Assembly: GCF_033971325.1 (NCBI RefSeq)
Contig: NZ_CP117180.1
Location: 1-64,000, forward strand
DNA length: 64,000 nucleotides
Direction of reading: 5' to 3'
DNA from: Hydrogenobacter sp. T-2
GTDB lineage: Bacteria > Aquificota > Aquificia > Aquificales > Aquificaceae
In this document: piece by piece, positions 9,603 to 18,906 of the stretch
Numbering within the stretch: the first letter of the stretch is position 1
Layout of the letters: each line of letters begins with the position of its first letter
Notes under the pieces: generated by a model
What the model was told of the DNA's origin: nothing
Databases searched by the model: none
Seen by the model: only the letters and a program-made list of their open reading frames with translations
Position numbers and translations under genes: made by a program

Positions 9603-10001
9603 TTATGAGAAAAATACCAACCTAAGCATCCATCCTGTAAAGAACTGGAAAAGGGTAAGTAATAACCCCAACAGAGGAAGCAAAGCTAACTTCTTGCCAG
9701 CGGTTTCTCCCTTAAACCAAAAGACCACAAAGGTTAGCACAGAAAGGACAAGCAGAAATACCCCGTTCCACTTGTGAGGAAATCCCCATATAAAAGGCGT
9801 TTTTGCCTGCACCCAATCAATAGAAGAAACACGAAAGCCAAATACCACCGACAGTAGGGCAAAGACTATAAGGGCTACGTTCAAGTAGAGTGCATACTTT
9901 ATCATACCTCTTAACTTTAGCAAACTAACTATGTAGAGGGCAAACACACCAAGGGCTAATAATACCGTGGGATACGCAAAGAGAGGATGCAAAACCATCA
10001 A
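9603..10001 (-). CDS. Small four-helix membrane protein of unknown function
   Basis: 132 residues with four hydrophobic segments (about 10-30, 37-58, 78-97, 105-128). Conserved-looking His residues occur in LHPLFAY at the N-terminus and in PHKWNGVF at the third helix, a layout seen in small haem-binding membrane proteins such as DUF2231/DUF420, but I cannot assign a family. The start overlaps the reverse gyrase stop by 4 bp, so it is translationally coupled to it. Function unknown. Confidence 0.7.
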   Translation of the reverse strand: MMVLHPLFAYPTVLLALGVFALYIVSLLKLRGMIKYALYLNVALIVFALLSVVFGFRVSSIDWVQAKTPFIWGFPHKWNGVFLLVLSVLTFVVFWFKGETAGKKLALLPLLGLLLTLFQFFTGWMLRLVFFS

Positions 10002-13000
10002 ACTACCTCCAGCTTTTTGTCCAATTCTATTATACTCCTGTAAAGGTCATTAAGTATGTCCGCATAGTCCTCTTTACCCTCCTCCACCTTGTCCATAAGC
10101 TCTTCAAGCCTTCTGGTAAACTCTTCCTTAAGAAACTCGTGCACCTCCTCCCTGCTCTGCAGGTAGCTGTATACCTCCTTTCCGAGTTTTGTAGGAATGA
10201 GAAAGCCCTTGTTTTCTATCACATAGCCCCTCTCTATGAGTTTTTCCACTATGCTTGCGTAAGTGGAAGGTCTGCCTATGCCCCTTCTTTTCATCTCCTG
10301 CACCAGCTCTCCATGAGTGTATAGATAAGCCTTTGGCTGTGAAAGGAGCCTTTTCCTTTCAGAGACATCCACAGAGCCTAATATGGGTTTGTAAACCTCT
10401 AAGGGTATTAACCTGTTCCAGCCATCTTCAAGCACTTCAACAGGCACTTCAATTTCCTTTTCCCTTCCATCTGCAAGGATGTGGAGCTTATAAACTCTTA
10501 ACTTTACTGGTTTCATCTGGCTTGCCATAAACTGCCTAAAGATAAGCTCATAAAGCAGTATGTGTTCTTTGGATAGACCTTCCGCTTGACCGCTTAGAAA
10601 TAGAGCTCTTAACTCCTCTGGGTCTATGCCCTTTGTGGGTCTTATACATTCATGAGCCCCACCCTCTCCCCATACCCTTGCATGGAAGTATTCCTCTCCA
10701 AATTCTTCACTTATATACTCCTTAGCCAAGCCTATACCGTAGTCAGACACCCTTGTGGAGTCCGTCCTGTGGTAGGTTATGTATCCCAGCTCAAAAAGGG
10801 TTTGAGCAAGGCTCATAGTCTTTGGCAGAGACCACCTGTAGACATCGCTGGCAGACTTGAGCATGGTGTCTGTGCTAAAAGGTGGTGGTGGATTTTTGAG
10901 TTCTTGTCTTTCTTCTATTAACTCAACCCTTATCTGCGAAAGCATGGAATAAAAGGTATGTGCCTCTTCCTTGCTTTCAAAACTCCAATCCACTCTTAGC
11001 CTTCCTCCATCGTCCAATGGAACCACGATCTTGTAAACCTTCTGCCTATATTCCCTCTCTCTCTGTATTATCCAGCCAAGGACTGGAGTTTGAACCCTTC
11101 CAGCTGAAAGCCATTGCTTTCCAAAGGCTTTTTGCAGGAGCTTAGAAAACTCAAAGCCTACCCATCTGTCCGCCACCCTTCTAAGTATTTGTGCCTTTAC
11201 GAGGTTAAGGTCAAAATCCCTACTTTCCCTTATGGCTTTCCTAATAGCCTTTTTCGTAACTTCGTGAAACTCCATCCTCCTTATGTTAGAATTATACGCC
11301 CTTAGCAATAATGCGATATCCCATCCTATCTTCTCACCCTCTGTGTCTGGGTCTGTGGCTATTAGAACCTCTTGAGCCTCCATTGCCATACGCCTTAGGC
11401 TTTCAATTATCCTCTCTTTACCTTCAATAGCTTCATACACAGGCACAGGCTTCCCATCCATATAAACGCCATGAAAACCTTCTTCCTTGTTTAGGTCAAG
11501 CACATGCCCAAGGCTTGCGGTTATCATTATGTATCTATCCTCTGCAGAGGTCTCCATAAGCTCGTGGTCTCCCACACGCCTTTTTACTGCTTTACCAAAG
11601 AAGTTAGCAATAGTCTTTGCCTTATTGGGAGACTCCACCACTATAAGCACAGGTTTTAAAAGCTCCTTACTCTCTGGCTTTTCCTCACCCGCAAGAAACT
11701 TTCTTATCTTCTCTCTGTCTGTGTCCACCTCTTTTATAAGACCTTTGACCTCCTCTTCTCTAAAAGCCTTAAACTCTATCTCCTCGTTGAACCATTTTAC
11801 CTTCCTTATAAGATGCCTAAAAGCCCTCTTGTCATCCACGAGCACAAGGCTTATGCCCTTGCTTATGCCACCTGCAAACATACGGGAAGTCCTTCCACTT
11901 GCCTGCAGATAGCCCGTGGCGTCAGAAACTATTATCTGGTAGCCTTCTTCTGTCTTCCTTAGGGTTATCTCCTCCGAGGCTTGGATTAGCTCAAGCACCT
12001 CTTCTTCCAAAAGAAAGCCACTCACATCCTCTCTAAGTTTGTCTATCTTCTCCACAAGCTCAGGCTTATCCTTTAGAAAGTCTTCACTAAGATACTGATA
12101 CCTCCTTAGGCTTTCAAGCCACTTGTCCACTTCCTTAAGTCTGTTAGGCATTCTTTTGGCTATAAGCCCCCGTAAGGACATAAGAGCCCAAAGGATATGA
12201 GAGAGGTTTTTCTCAAACTTTAGAGATATCACTATCTTTGGAACGCCATAAAAGAGTGCATACCTTATCACGTGAGGCAAGTCTATACCCCTCGCAAGAG
12301 GATTTCTGTATGACGCTATACCCACCAAAAGGTCTATCTTACCCTCCTCGTAGTCCCTTAACACCTCTTCGTCCATCTTTTCGTAAGAAACCGCCCTTAT
12401 ACCCCTTTCTTGCAGGTATGACACAAGCTCATCCACAAACTCCTTCTTTCTATCTGAAGATACAAAGAGCAATCCACCCTTTCCCAGAAGTCTTATCCAT
12501 TCTTCTATAGGCTTTGTCTCAATGTCCTCATATAGGTCTACCACGTTTCTTAGGTAAAAGGTAGGAGTTCCCACTTCAAAACCAAGGAGTTCCCTAAAGA
12601 GTTTTATCCTGTTTGAGCGAGGATTGGAAGTGGCAGAGGAAACCACAAGCACACCCCTTCTTTTCTTTGAAAGCTCCTTCACCTTTTCTGAAAGCTCTTT
12701 TATACCCTCCCAGTCCTCCTCCTTTTTATTTCTAACCCCCTTTAGCCTTATAAGTTTCATGGCAAGGTCAATATCCTCCTGCTCAAAGCCCAAGAGGAAA
12801 AGAAGCTTGTCTATGTTTTTGGCTGTCTTAAGAAAGGAATCCACATCATCCACAAAAATAAAGTCAAAACCCTTTGGAATTGTTTCATGGTTTTTGTAAA
12901 GAAACATAGAAGTGCTTACAAGCACCTTAAAGTCCCCTTCCAGAAGCCTTTTCTTTCTAAGTTCCTTTTGTTTTTTGCTTTCCTCAGAAAAGTATAGGAT

Positions 13001-13432
13001 ATCCTCCTCCTTTAGACCAAAGTTGAGAAGCCTTTGGACCACCTGCTCCACCAAGAGCTTTGTGGGAAGTATCACATAAGACCCTTTACCCTTCTTTGCA
13101 AAATAGCTTGCCATAGAAAGACCAAAGGAAGTTTTACCAACACCAGTAGGTGCCAAAAGCCCAAAGGAGTTTCCAAGAAAAACCCTCTTTGCCCAGCTAA
13201 CCTGCAAACTCCAAGGCTTTGACCTCAAAAAACTTTCAAAATGAGCTTCCCAAGAACTTAGCTCTTCCTCCACGTGGCAAAGCCTTTTGAGCTCCCCCTC
13301 TCTTACAAGACTATCACAAAGCTCTCCATAGCTTGGCATACACTTCTCACAAGGAAGCCCAAGCTCAAGCCTCTCTGCACTTATATCTCCTCCACAGTTA
13401 GGACAAAGGTTTTTAAAACTGCTGGCTATCAT
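9998..13432 (-). CDS. rgy: Reverse gyrase
   Basis: ATP-dependent introduction of positive supercoils, the hallmark enzyme of hyperthermophiles. A Zn finger has Cys10, Cys13, Cys28 and Cys31. The helicase-like half carries APTGVGKT (94-101), FVDDVDSF and ASGRTSRMFAGG (latch region). The type IA topoisomerase half starts with Toprim VVESPNKAKT (near 598) and ATDPDTEG (near 694), and the catalytic Tyr is in YITYHRTDS (about 887). No second Zn finger is obvious. At 1144 residues it is full length and intact. Its start overlaps the helicase-nuclease stop by 20 bp and lacks a clear Shine-Dalgarno, so it depends on the upstream genes for transcription unless an internal promoter exists. Confidence 0.96.
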   Translation of the reverse strand: MIASSFKNLCPNCGGDISAERLELGLPCEKCMPSYGELCDSLVREGELKRLCHVEEELSSWEAHFESFLRSKPWSLQVSWAKRVFLGNSFGLLAPTGVGKTSFGLSMASYFAKKGKGSYVILPTKLLVEQVVQRLLNFGLKEEDILYFSEESKKQKELRKKRLLEGDFKVLVSTSMFLYKNHETIPKGFDFIFVDDVDSFLKTAKNIDKLLFLLGFEQEDIDLAMKLIRLKGVRNKKEEDWEGIKELSEKVKELSKKRRGVLVVSSATSNPRSNRIKLFRELLGFEVGTPTFYLRNVVDLYEDIETKPIEEWIRLLGKGGLLFVSSDRKKEFVDELVSYLQERGIRAVSYEKMDEEVLRDYEEGKIDLLVGIASYRNPLARGIDLPHVIRYALFYGVPKIVISLKFEKNLSHILWALMSLRGLIAKRMPNRLKEVDKWLESLRRYQYLSEDFLKDKPELVEKIDKLREDVSGFLLEEEVLELIQASEEITLRKTEEGYQIIVSDATGYLQASGRTSRMFAGGISKGISLVLVDDKRAFRHLIRKVKWFNEEIEFKAFREEEVKGLIKEVDTDREKIRKFLAGEEKPESKELLKPVLIVVESPNKAKTIANFFGKAVKRRVGDHELMETSAEDRYIMITASLGHVLDLNKEEGFHGVYMDGKPVPVYEAIEGKERIIESLRRMAMEAQEVLIATDPDTEGEKIGWDIALLLRAYNSNIRRMEFHEVTKKAIRKAIRESRDFDLNLVKAQILRRVADRWVGFEFSKLLQKAFGKQWLSAGRVQTPVLGWIIQREREYRQKVYKIVVPLDDGGRLRVDWSFESKEEAHTFYSMLSQIRVELIEERQELKNPPPPFSTDTMLKSASDVYRWSLPKTMSLAQTLFELGYITYHRTDSTRVSDYGIGLAKEYISEEFGEEYFHARVWGEGGAHECIRPTKGIDPEELRALFLSGQAEGLSKEHILLYELIFRQFMASQMKPVKLRVYKLHILADGREKEIEVPVEVLEDGWNRLIPLEVYKPILGSVDVSERKRLLSQPKAYLYTHGELVQEMKRRGIGRPSTYASIVEKLIERGYVIENKGFLIPTKLGKEVYSYLQSREEVHEFLKEEFTRRLEELMDKVEEGKEDYADILNDLYRSIIELDKKLEVV

Positions 13433-16400
13433 TTTTAAACCCTAAATGTTCGTCCAACAACCTATAAATCCTTTCTACCTCATTCTTGACTAACTCTTGA
13501 GGTAATAGTCTTCCATATTTGTCAAACCACTTGTAATATTGAGTGTTTATTATATTCCATCCTGCTCTCATTAACTGTTCCATTCTTTCTATGTGTTGTC
13601 CGTTATATTCCCTCGGATTATCTTCCCTAAAGTGGTATATACCGTCCACTTCAACTGCAACAAACTTATGGTTATTTTCATTATAAAGAACAAAATCCAG
13701 TCTTCTTCCACAGGATTCTACTTGATTGTATATCTTGACCCCGTTTCTCCTATCTGCGTAAGCTTTAAGTTGGTAATAAACCATCCTTTCAAACTCAGAT
13801 TCAAATCGCTTTTCATCAAACTTCCATAAGTCTCTTATACTGGACTGAATATGATAATCCTTTTGTCCTACAGAGATATTATCAAGGTTATAGCCGAAAT
13901 GACTAAGATACCTACGCGTTAGAGAAAAATTCATAGGGATATCGCTATACACAAAAAAAGTAAAGTATTTTGCCCTACTTACCATAACATTAAACCTATT
14001 AGGATTTTCGTAATGTTGTTTTGCCGCAGATTCTCCAGCACTAAGAGTTATAATAGCAACATCAAATTCATGACCTTGTGCCTCCTCCGGAGTTCCCAAA
14101 AACACATTATCGAAGTCCAACCCTCTTGCATCCATAATATTCCTTATAAATTCTATCTGATTCCTAATGGGAGATATAACACCTATGGAAAACTTTTCTT
14201 TTTCTCTAAAAATATGAGACAAATCCACATATCCGTATGCTTTAATTTTTCTCAGACTTTCTATTATAGAAACCACTTCCTCTGCTTCCTCAGGCACGTA
14301 TCTTCCTACCTTATCTCTTTTTCCAGACACTCTTACTGGATACAAATTGTTTGGTAGCAAGTTTATCTTGTCAGGAGTTTTTGTCATTATTACAAGCTTG
14401 TCCTCATAAAAGGTTCTACTTACAAACTCCGCTAAGGCAGGTAGAGAACGAAAGTGTTCGTTAAGCGTAGTCTGTGGCACAGTTATGTATTTCTCTTCAG
14501 AGGTTATGAGGTCAAGTATGGAGGATTTAGTCACGGTTAAATTTCTATTCCTTCCTTCGCTGTAAGACATACCCCCTGGTCTATACCTATTCCAAGTAAT
14601 CTCATCAAACCTCAAACTAAGGTTCAAAGGTAATCCAGTAGATATAAGGCTCAACTGTTTATGATCACCAACTACACACAGCTTTTTACACCTGTATATT
14701 ACAGGCAGTATTTCTGGCAAGTTTACTTGGGAAGCCTCATCTATAACCACAAGGTCAAAAACCTCAGGCACCATAGGAAGTAGTTCGTTTATTTTCCTTG
14801 TCTCACATATCCATACGGGATATACTTCTAACAGTTTTTCAAACCTTATATTCTTTCTTAACTCCGCTATTTTATCTTTGTTAGTATAATAAAGAAGTCT
14901 ATTAAACTTTTTTAACTCTTGGCTTATATCTTCCTTAAGCAATGATTCAAATAAGCGTATGTTATTTTTAGCCTTTATATATTCTTTATCTAACTCTTCT
15001 AATCTATGCTTAAGTTCCTTCAAGTTCTTTTTGGTTCTATTTATATCAAACCTATTCAAATTAGCGTAATGTTCCAGTATTTTTGCATATCTTTCGTATA
15101 CCTCAATAGCCAAATCAAGAAATTCTGGAGTTCTGATATAATATCTGTAGAAATCTTTAGATAAAATGGGCTTGCCAAACTTATGTAGCAAACTCAAAGC
15201 AGAGTAATAAAATATAGCTTGACTTAATGGCAAAATATAGTCATCCTTAGTTAGATTTTTAAGATAAGACTTTATAGCTTTTAACACTCTTATATTCTCT
15301 CTTTTTATATCAACACCATCCTCTCGTATAGCATAATAATTGTTTTCAAAATACCTACGTAGATTTTCTAAATCTCGGCTCAGTTTAATGTATTCTACAT
15401 TTAGATTAATAAGATATTCAACTCTTTCTTCAAGTTCCTTTATTTGCATGTAAACTCGGTCAATTTCTCTTTCTAAATCTTCTAAAACTTTCAAGGTTTG
15501 TTTTTGCTTGCTATTTAAATCGTTTCTTGGTAAACCTAATAACCTTCCAATCTCTTCTCTTAGCCTATTTCTTACTCCATCAGCTACATGAATGAAAGGC
15601 AAAAAACCCATTTCATTTCTAAGAAAAGGCTCAAGTTTTTCCGCAACAACTTTAACTGCTGGCTCCTTACTGGAAACTATTAAAACCTTTAGACCCTTTA
15701 ATATCCCAAGCATAGCTATAGCAGTTATAGTGTAGGATTTCCCGGTTCCTGGTGGTCCTTGAATGTAAGATATTTTACTGGTTAGGGCTTTTAAAAGGGC
15801 TTCCTTCTGCTTGTGCGATAAAGTCAAGGGCAGATATTTCTCAATGTAGCTTTCTAAATCTCTCCATTGCTCTTCGTCAGGATATATTGATTCAACTTTT
15901 CTGTGGAAAAGCCCATGCATCAAAGTATTTATAAGTTCGTTTTGCACTCTACCTTTTTCTTTTAACTCCTCTTCTAAAAGCTTTATAGAGTTAAAAACCG
16001 ATACCTCGTGAGGCACATCCAAAGCTAAGATATATAAAGCATTTACATCTAAAATGATCTGGGAGTTTAGTTTTTCTACTTGTTTTCGTTCCAAAAGCTC
16101 TGTGATAGTTTCTCTCTTTGTCTTAAACCTACTCTCAAGATTTAAAGAGGAATTAATTATCTCAAAACAACGTTCTGCCAACTCAGAAAATTTATAATCT
16201 TTTAAACCCTTTTCAAGAAGCTCTTCCAAACTATCTACCAATTTAGATAAAGTCTCATCTCTTAAAACACTTTGAACTACTTCTTCTACGTCAAAATCGT
16301 CATAATAACCTATTAAAGTTGATATTAGCTTGTAGTTTACAAAAATACTATCAGTTAGATTTAGCTTGTTTTCGTTTTCATCAATTTCAAGCTCCATCAA

Positions 16401-16715
16401 TAGTAAAGGAGCACCTATAACTCTATTATCAACTTTTCCATATAAACAACCTATACCCAAAAATAAACCGTATCTATATACGCGCGTCGCTATATTAACC
16501 AATTGTCTTAAACTATCATCCATCAATATATAAGCGTTATCTTTTATTTCACCAATACTTATAGACTTTAGCACACCATATACTCTTTTTCTACCTCTAC
16601 TCTTGTTTGTTATCAGAACTTTTTCTACATCGCTTGAAATACTTAATTCATGACTAATGTCCTTTATATACTTGACGTAGGCTATTACATCCTCAAAGTT
16701 AGCCAATTTACTCAT
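13413..16715 (-). CDS. SF1 helicase fused to a C-terminal Vsr/DUF559-like nuclease
   Basis: 1100 residues. Walker A QGPPGTGKS is near 319-327 and Walker B VVIDEASQ near 656-662, followed by VGDHKQLS, EHFRS, GTPEEAQGHEFD and VMVSRAKYF; a long coiled-coil stalk lies between motifs I and II. The last ~120 residues have the RRLDFVLYN...VAVEVDGIYHF pattern of DUF559/Vsr-type PD-(D/E)XK nucleases. Helicase-Vsr fusions are known in anti-phage systems such as Hhe, though I do not see the DUF4011/DUF3320 parts of that system. It overlaps the upstream coiled-coil gene by 8 bp and reverse gyrase by 20 bp. A defence or repair role is inferred. Confidence 0.85.
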   Translation of the reverse strand: MSKLANFEDVIAYVKYIKDISHELSISSDVEKVLITNKSRGRKRVYGVLKSISIGEIKDNAYILMDDSLRQLVNIATRVYRYGLFLGIGCLYGKVDNRVIGAPLLLMELEIDENENKLNLTDSIFVNYKLISTLIGYYDDFDVEEVVQSVLRDETLSKLVDSLEELLEKGLKDYKFSELAERCFEIINSSLNLESRFKTKRETITELLERKQVEKLNSQIILDVNALYILALDVPHEVSVFNSIKLLEEELKEKGRVQNELINTLMHGLFHRKVESIYPDEEQWRDLESYIEKYLPLTLSHKQKEALLKALTSKISYIQGPPGTGKSYTITAIAMLGILKGLKVLIVSSKEPAVKVVAEKLEPFLRNEMGFLPFIHVADGVRNRLREEIGRLLGLPRNDLNSKQKQTLKVLEDLEREIDRVYMQIKELEERVEYLINLNVEYIKLSRDLENLRRYFENNYYAIREDGVDIKRENIRVLKAIKSYLKNLTKDDYILPLSQAIFYYSALSLLHKFGKPILSKDFYRYYIRTPEFLDLAIEVYERYAKILEHYANLNRFDINRTKKNLKELKHRLEELDKEYIKAKNNIRLFESLLKEDISQELKKFNRLLYYTNKDKIAELRKNIRFEKLLEVYPVWICETRKINELLPMVPEVFDLVVIDEASQVNLPEILPVIYRCKKLCVVGDHKQLSLISTGLPLNLSLRFDEITWNRYRPGGMSYSEGRNRNLTVTKSSILDLITSEEKYITVPQTTLNEHFRSLPALAEFVSRTFYEDKLVIMTKTPDKINLLPNNLYPVRVSGKRDKVGRYVPEEAEEVVSIIESLRKIKAYGYVDLSHIFREKEKFSIGVISPIRNQIEFIRNIMDARGLDFDNVFLGTPEEAQGHEFDVAIITLSAGESAAKQHYENPNRFNVMVSRAKYFTFFVYSDIPMNFSLTRRYLSHFGYNLDNISVGQKDYHIQSSIRDLWKFDEKRFESEFERMVYYQLKAYADRRNGVKIYNQVESCGRRLDFVLYNENNHKFVAVEVDGIYHFREDNPREYNGQHIERMEQLMRAGWNIINTQYYKWFDKYGRLLPQELVKNEVERIYRLLDEHLGFKNDSQQF

Positions 16716-17220
16716 TATTTATTATTTCCTCAAGAAGTTTAACAGGTTGGTTGAGTTTATTAATTACATTGTCTATTTGAGATTGCATCTCATCCATCTT
16801 TTGCATTACTGAATTTAACTCATTATGCATAAATTTAGCGAGTTGCACTAATTGTATCCCTTGATCATTTAAAGTTTTACGCAAACTATCTATGTGTGAT
16901 TGTTGAAGTTCAATTGATTGCTTTGTATGAGCTAAATTCTTTTGGATTAAATTAATAATTTGTGCCAATTGTTCTTGGTTATCGTTTAAATTTTTCTTTA
17001 GCTCATCTATTCGCATCTGGTTTTCTCCGATTGATAATTTTATAGAATTTAGATGTTGTTGGACAAGGTTTACCATTTGCCATGTCTGTTCTTGTAGGCT
17101 CAGTAAATCTTTTATATAGTTTTCTAATTTCTTGCTTTTTTCATATGTAAAATAAAAACTTGCAAGGCTTACCATAGACAACAATCCAAGAACTATTAAT
17201 ATAAGACTGATAGTATCCAT
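16708..17220 (-). CDS. Membrane-anchored coiled-coil protein with three 39-residue repeats
   Basis: 170 residues: one N-terminal transmembrane helix (about 4-24), then an all-helical cytoplasmic region. Residues 43-81, 82-120 and 121-159 are three tandem repeats of exactly 39 residues (patterns QEQxxQxxNLxQxxL and IDxLxKxLND). Thirty-nine equals four heptads plus one hendecad, consistent with a long rod. GAGGAGGTGTC before the ATG is a strong Shine-Dalgarno. It is the first gene of the run and overlaps the helicase-nuclease by 8 bp, so it may tether or trigger that protein. No family recognised. Confidence 0.75.
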   Translation of the reverse strand: MDTISLILIVLGLLSMVSLASFYFTYEKSKKLENYIKDLLSLQEQTWQMVNLVQQHLNSIKLSIGENQMRIDELKKNLNDNQEQLAQIINLIQKNLAHTKQSIELQQSHIDSLRKTLNDQGIQLVQLAKFMHNELNSVMQKMDEMQSQIDNVINKLNQPVKLLEEIINNE

Positions 17221-17243
17221 GACACCTCCTCTAGTCTTTATTT

Positions 17244-17272
17244 ATTATAACGAAAACTACTCATCTTGTCTA
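17244..17272 (-). promoter_or_regulatory. Sigma-70 promoter of the coiled-coil/helicase-nuclease/rgy run
   Basis: Reading the minus strand, TAGACA (17267-17272), a 17-nt spacer and TATAAT (17244-17249) match the consensus at 11 of 12 positions. The promoter sits at the 3' end of der, so the downstream genes need not rely on der read-through. The predicted leader is about 17-20 nt and carries the Shine-Dalgarno. Confidence 0.7.
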
Positions 17273-18552
17273 CCTTTTAGCACAATTTTTAAAGGTGAAT
17301 ACTTTATTTGAAGATGCTCTCTAAGTTTCTTTTCAAAAAACCTCAGGTAATCCTTTCTCCAAAGCTCTGGGTCGTTTGTGAATACCACAATGGTTGGTGG
17401 TCTTGTGCTCTCCTGAAAGGCGTAGTATATCTTTACTTCCTTTCCCTTCTTAGATGGTGGATGTTTTTCTCTTATGACCTTTTCTATTGCTCTGTTTACA
17501 AAGGAAGTTTTGTGTTGTATGTTGTAATCTTTCCAAACAAGCTCGCAAGCCCTAAGCAGGTCCTCCACTCCTTGCCCCTTAATAGCAGAAGTTAGCACAA
17601 TGGGTGCAAAATCAAGAAAATACAGCTCCTTTCTTATATAACTTTCTATCTCCCTCTTGCTTGCTCTTACCAAGTCCACCTTGTTGCCCACTATTACGCA
17701 TCCCTTGTGCCTTCTTTCTATAAGACCACCTATCTTCTTGTCTTGGTCGGTTATGCCTTCTGAGAGGTCAATCAAAAGGCAGGATATGTCCGAAAGCTCT
17801 ATGGCTTTTATGGACCTACCTACAGAGAAAAACTCTACGCCGTATTCAACCTTGCTCCTTCTCCTTATACCTGCGGTATCTATGAGAACAAAGTCTTTTC
17901 CTTCAAAGGAAAAGGGCACTTCTATAGCATCCCTTGTAGTTCCTGCAATTGGAGAGACTATAACTCTTTCCTCTTTTAGTATGGCGTTTATTAGAGATGA
18001 CTTTCCCACGTTAGGTCTTCCCACGAAAGCTATGCGTATGCCTTCTATACTTTTCTCCTCACCCTCTGGAATAAGTTCTATAAGGCTATCAAGAAGCTCG
18101 CCTATACCCCTTCCATGCTGTGCGGATATAGGAAAGACCCTTTCAAAGCCAAGAGAATAAAATTCATAAACTTTGTCCTCTAAGCGGTCTGTATCAATTT
18201 TGTTTATTGCCATAAATACCTTTTCCCTATATGGATAGAGTAGCTTAGCTATATACTGGTCTCCTGCGGTAAGCCATTCCCTTCCATCCACTACGAATAT
18301 TATCGCCTTAGCTTCAGACAAAACTCTTTGCACCTGCCTCTTAATGCCCTCTGCTATCTCATCACCCTTCTCAAGCACACCTCCCGTATCCGCAACGGTA
18401 AAAGTCCTATCTCGCCACTGAACCACACCTTCTACCATATCTCTGGTAACTCCGGGCACGTCATGAACTATGCTTTTTCTTCTCCTTATGAGCCTGTTAA
18501 AGAGAGTAGACTTTCCTACGTTAGGTCTGCCCACTATGAGAATGTCAACCAT
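17257..18552 (-). CDS. der: Ribosome-assembly GTPase Der (EngA)
   Basis: Essential double-GTPase for 50S ribosome maturation. Two G domains are visible: GRPNVGKST near residue 8 with DTAG-like VADTGG and NKID, and GRPNVGKSS near 178 with DTAGIRRR and NKVD. A KH-like C-terminal domain follows. At 431 residues the length is normal. A TAGAAT box 9 nt before the ATG and no clear Shine-Dalgarno suggest a leaderless start. It lies just downstream of the DUF190-crcB-DUF190 genes on the same strand. Confidence 0.95.
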   Translation of the reverse strand: MVDILIVGRPNVGKSTLFNRLIRRRKSIVHDVPGVTRDMVEGVVQWRDRTFTVADTGGVLEKGDEIAEGIKRQVQRVLSEAKAIIFVVDGREWLTAGDQYIAKLLYPYREKVFMAINKIDTDRLEDKVYEFYSLGFERVFPISAQHGRGIGELLDSLIELIPEGEEKSIEGIRIAFVGRPNVGKSSLINAILKEERVIVSPIAGTTRDAIEVPFSFEGKDFVLIDTAGIRRRSKVEYGVEFFSVGRSIKAIELSDISCLLIDLSEGITDQDKKIGGLIERRHKGCVIVGNKVDLVRASKREIESYIRKELYFLDFAPIVLTSAIKGQGVEDLLRACELVWKDYNIQHKTSFVNRAIEKVIREKHPPSKKGKEVKIYYAFQESTRPPTIVVFTNDPELWRKDYLRFFEKKLREHLQIKYSPLKIVLKGRQDE

Positions 18553-18580
18553 TAGGAAACTATTCTAAAGCAAATTTCCC

Positions 18581-18904
18581 TTACGAAGGCTTTATAACCT
18601 TTACTTTTTCAAGGGTTATTATACCTTCCTTCACAAGTCTTGAAAGCTCAGGCAGAATTTCTTGAACCTTTTCCTCACAATCCACTATCTCTACTACTAT
18701 TGGAAGGTCAGAAGATAGACTAAAGATACTCGCTTTGTGTATTACAGAAGACTTTCCATAGCCAAGTATACCTCTAAAAACCGTAGCACCAGCAATACCC
18801 TTTTCCCTACAAAACTCCACCACATACCTATAAAGAGGCTTTCCTTCGTATTTGTTGTTCTCACCAAAAAACATCCTAACCAAAATAGCGGTTTCACACT
18901 GCAT
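18581..18904 (-). CDS. DUF190 family protein (PII-like), second copy
   Basis: 107 residues with the DUF190 hallmarks LVRMFFGE, YEGKPLYRYVVEF, GIAGATVFRGILGYG and DLPIVVEIVD. DUF190 proteins are small PII-like ferredoxin-fold proteins, usually trimers, frequently encoded next to crcB. It starts 2 bp after crcB. It is a diverged paralogue of the protein at 19266-19580, so each side of the channel gene has one. The ligand is unknown; a sensing role for the channel is inferred. Confidence 0.85.
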   Translation of the reverse strand: MQCETAILVRMFFGENNKYEGKPLYRYVVEFCREKGIAGATVFRGILGYGKSSVIHKASIFSLSSDLPIVVEIVDCEEKVQEILPELSRLVKEGIITLEKVKVIKPS

Positions 18905-18906
18905 GT

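Noticed and set aside
11487-11912. 141-codon plus-strand frame inside reverse gyrase
   Set aside because: Low-complexity Ser/Leu-rich shadow of an intact conserved gene.
13413-16715. Assignment of the helicase-nuclease to the Hhe defence system
   Set aside because: The helicase and Vsr-like nuclease parts agree, but DUF4011/DUF3320-like segments are not recognisable and the membrane coiled-coil partner is not part of Hhe.
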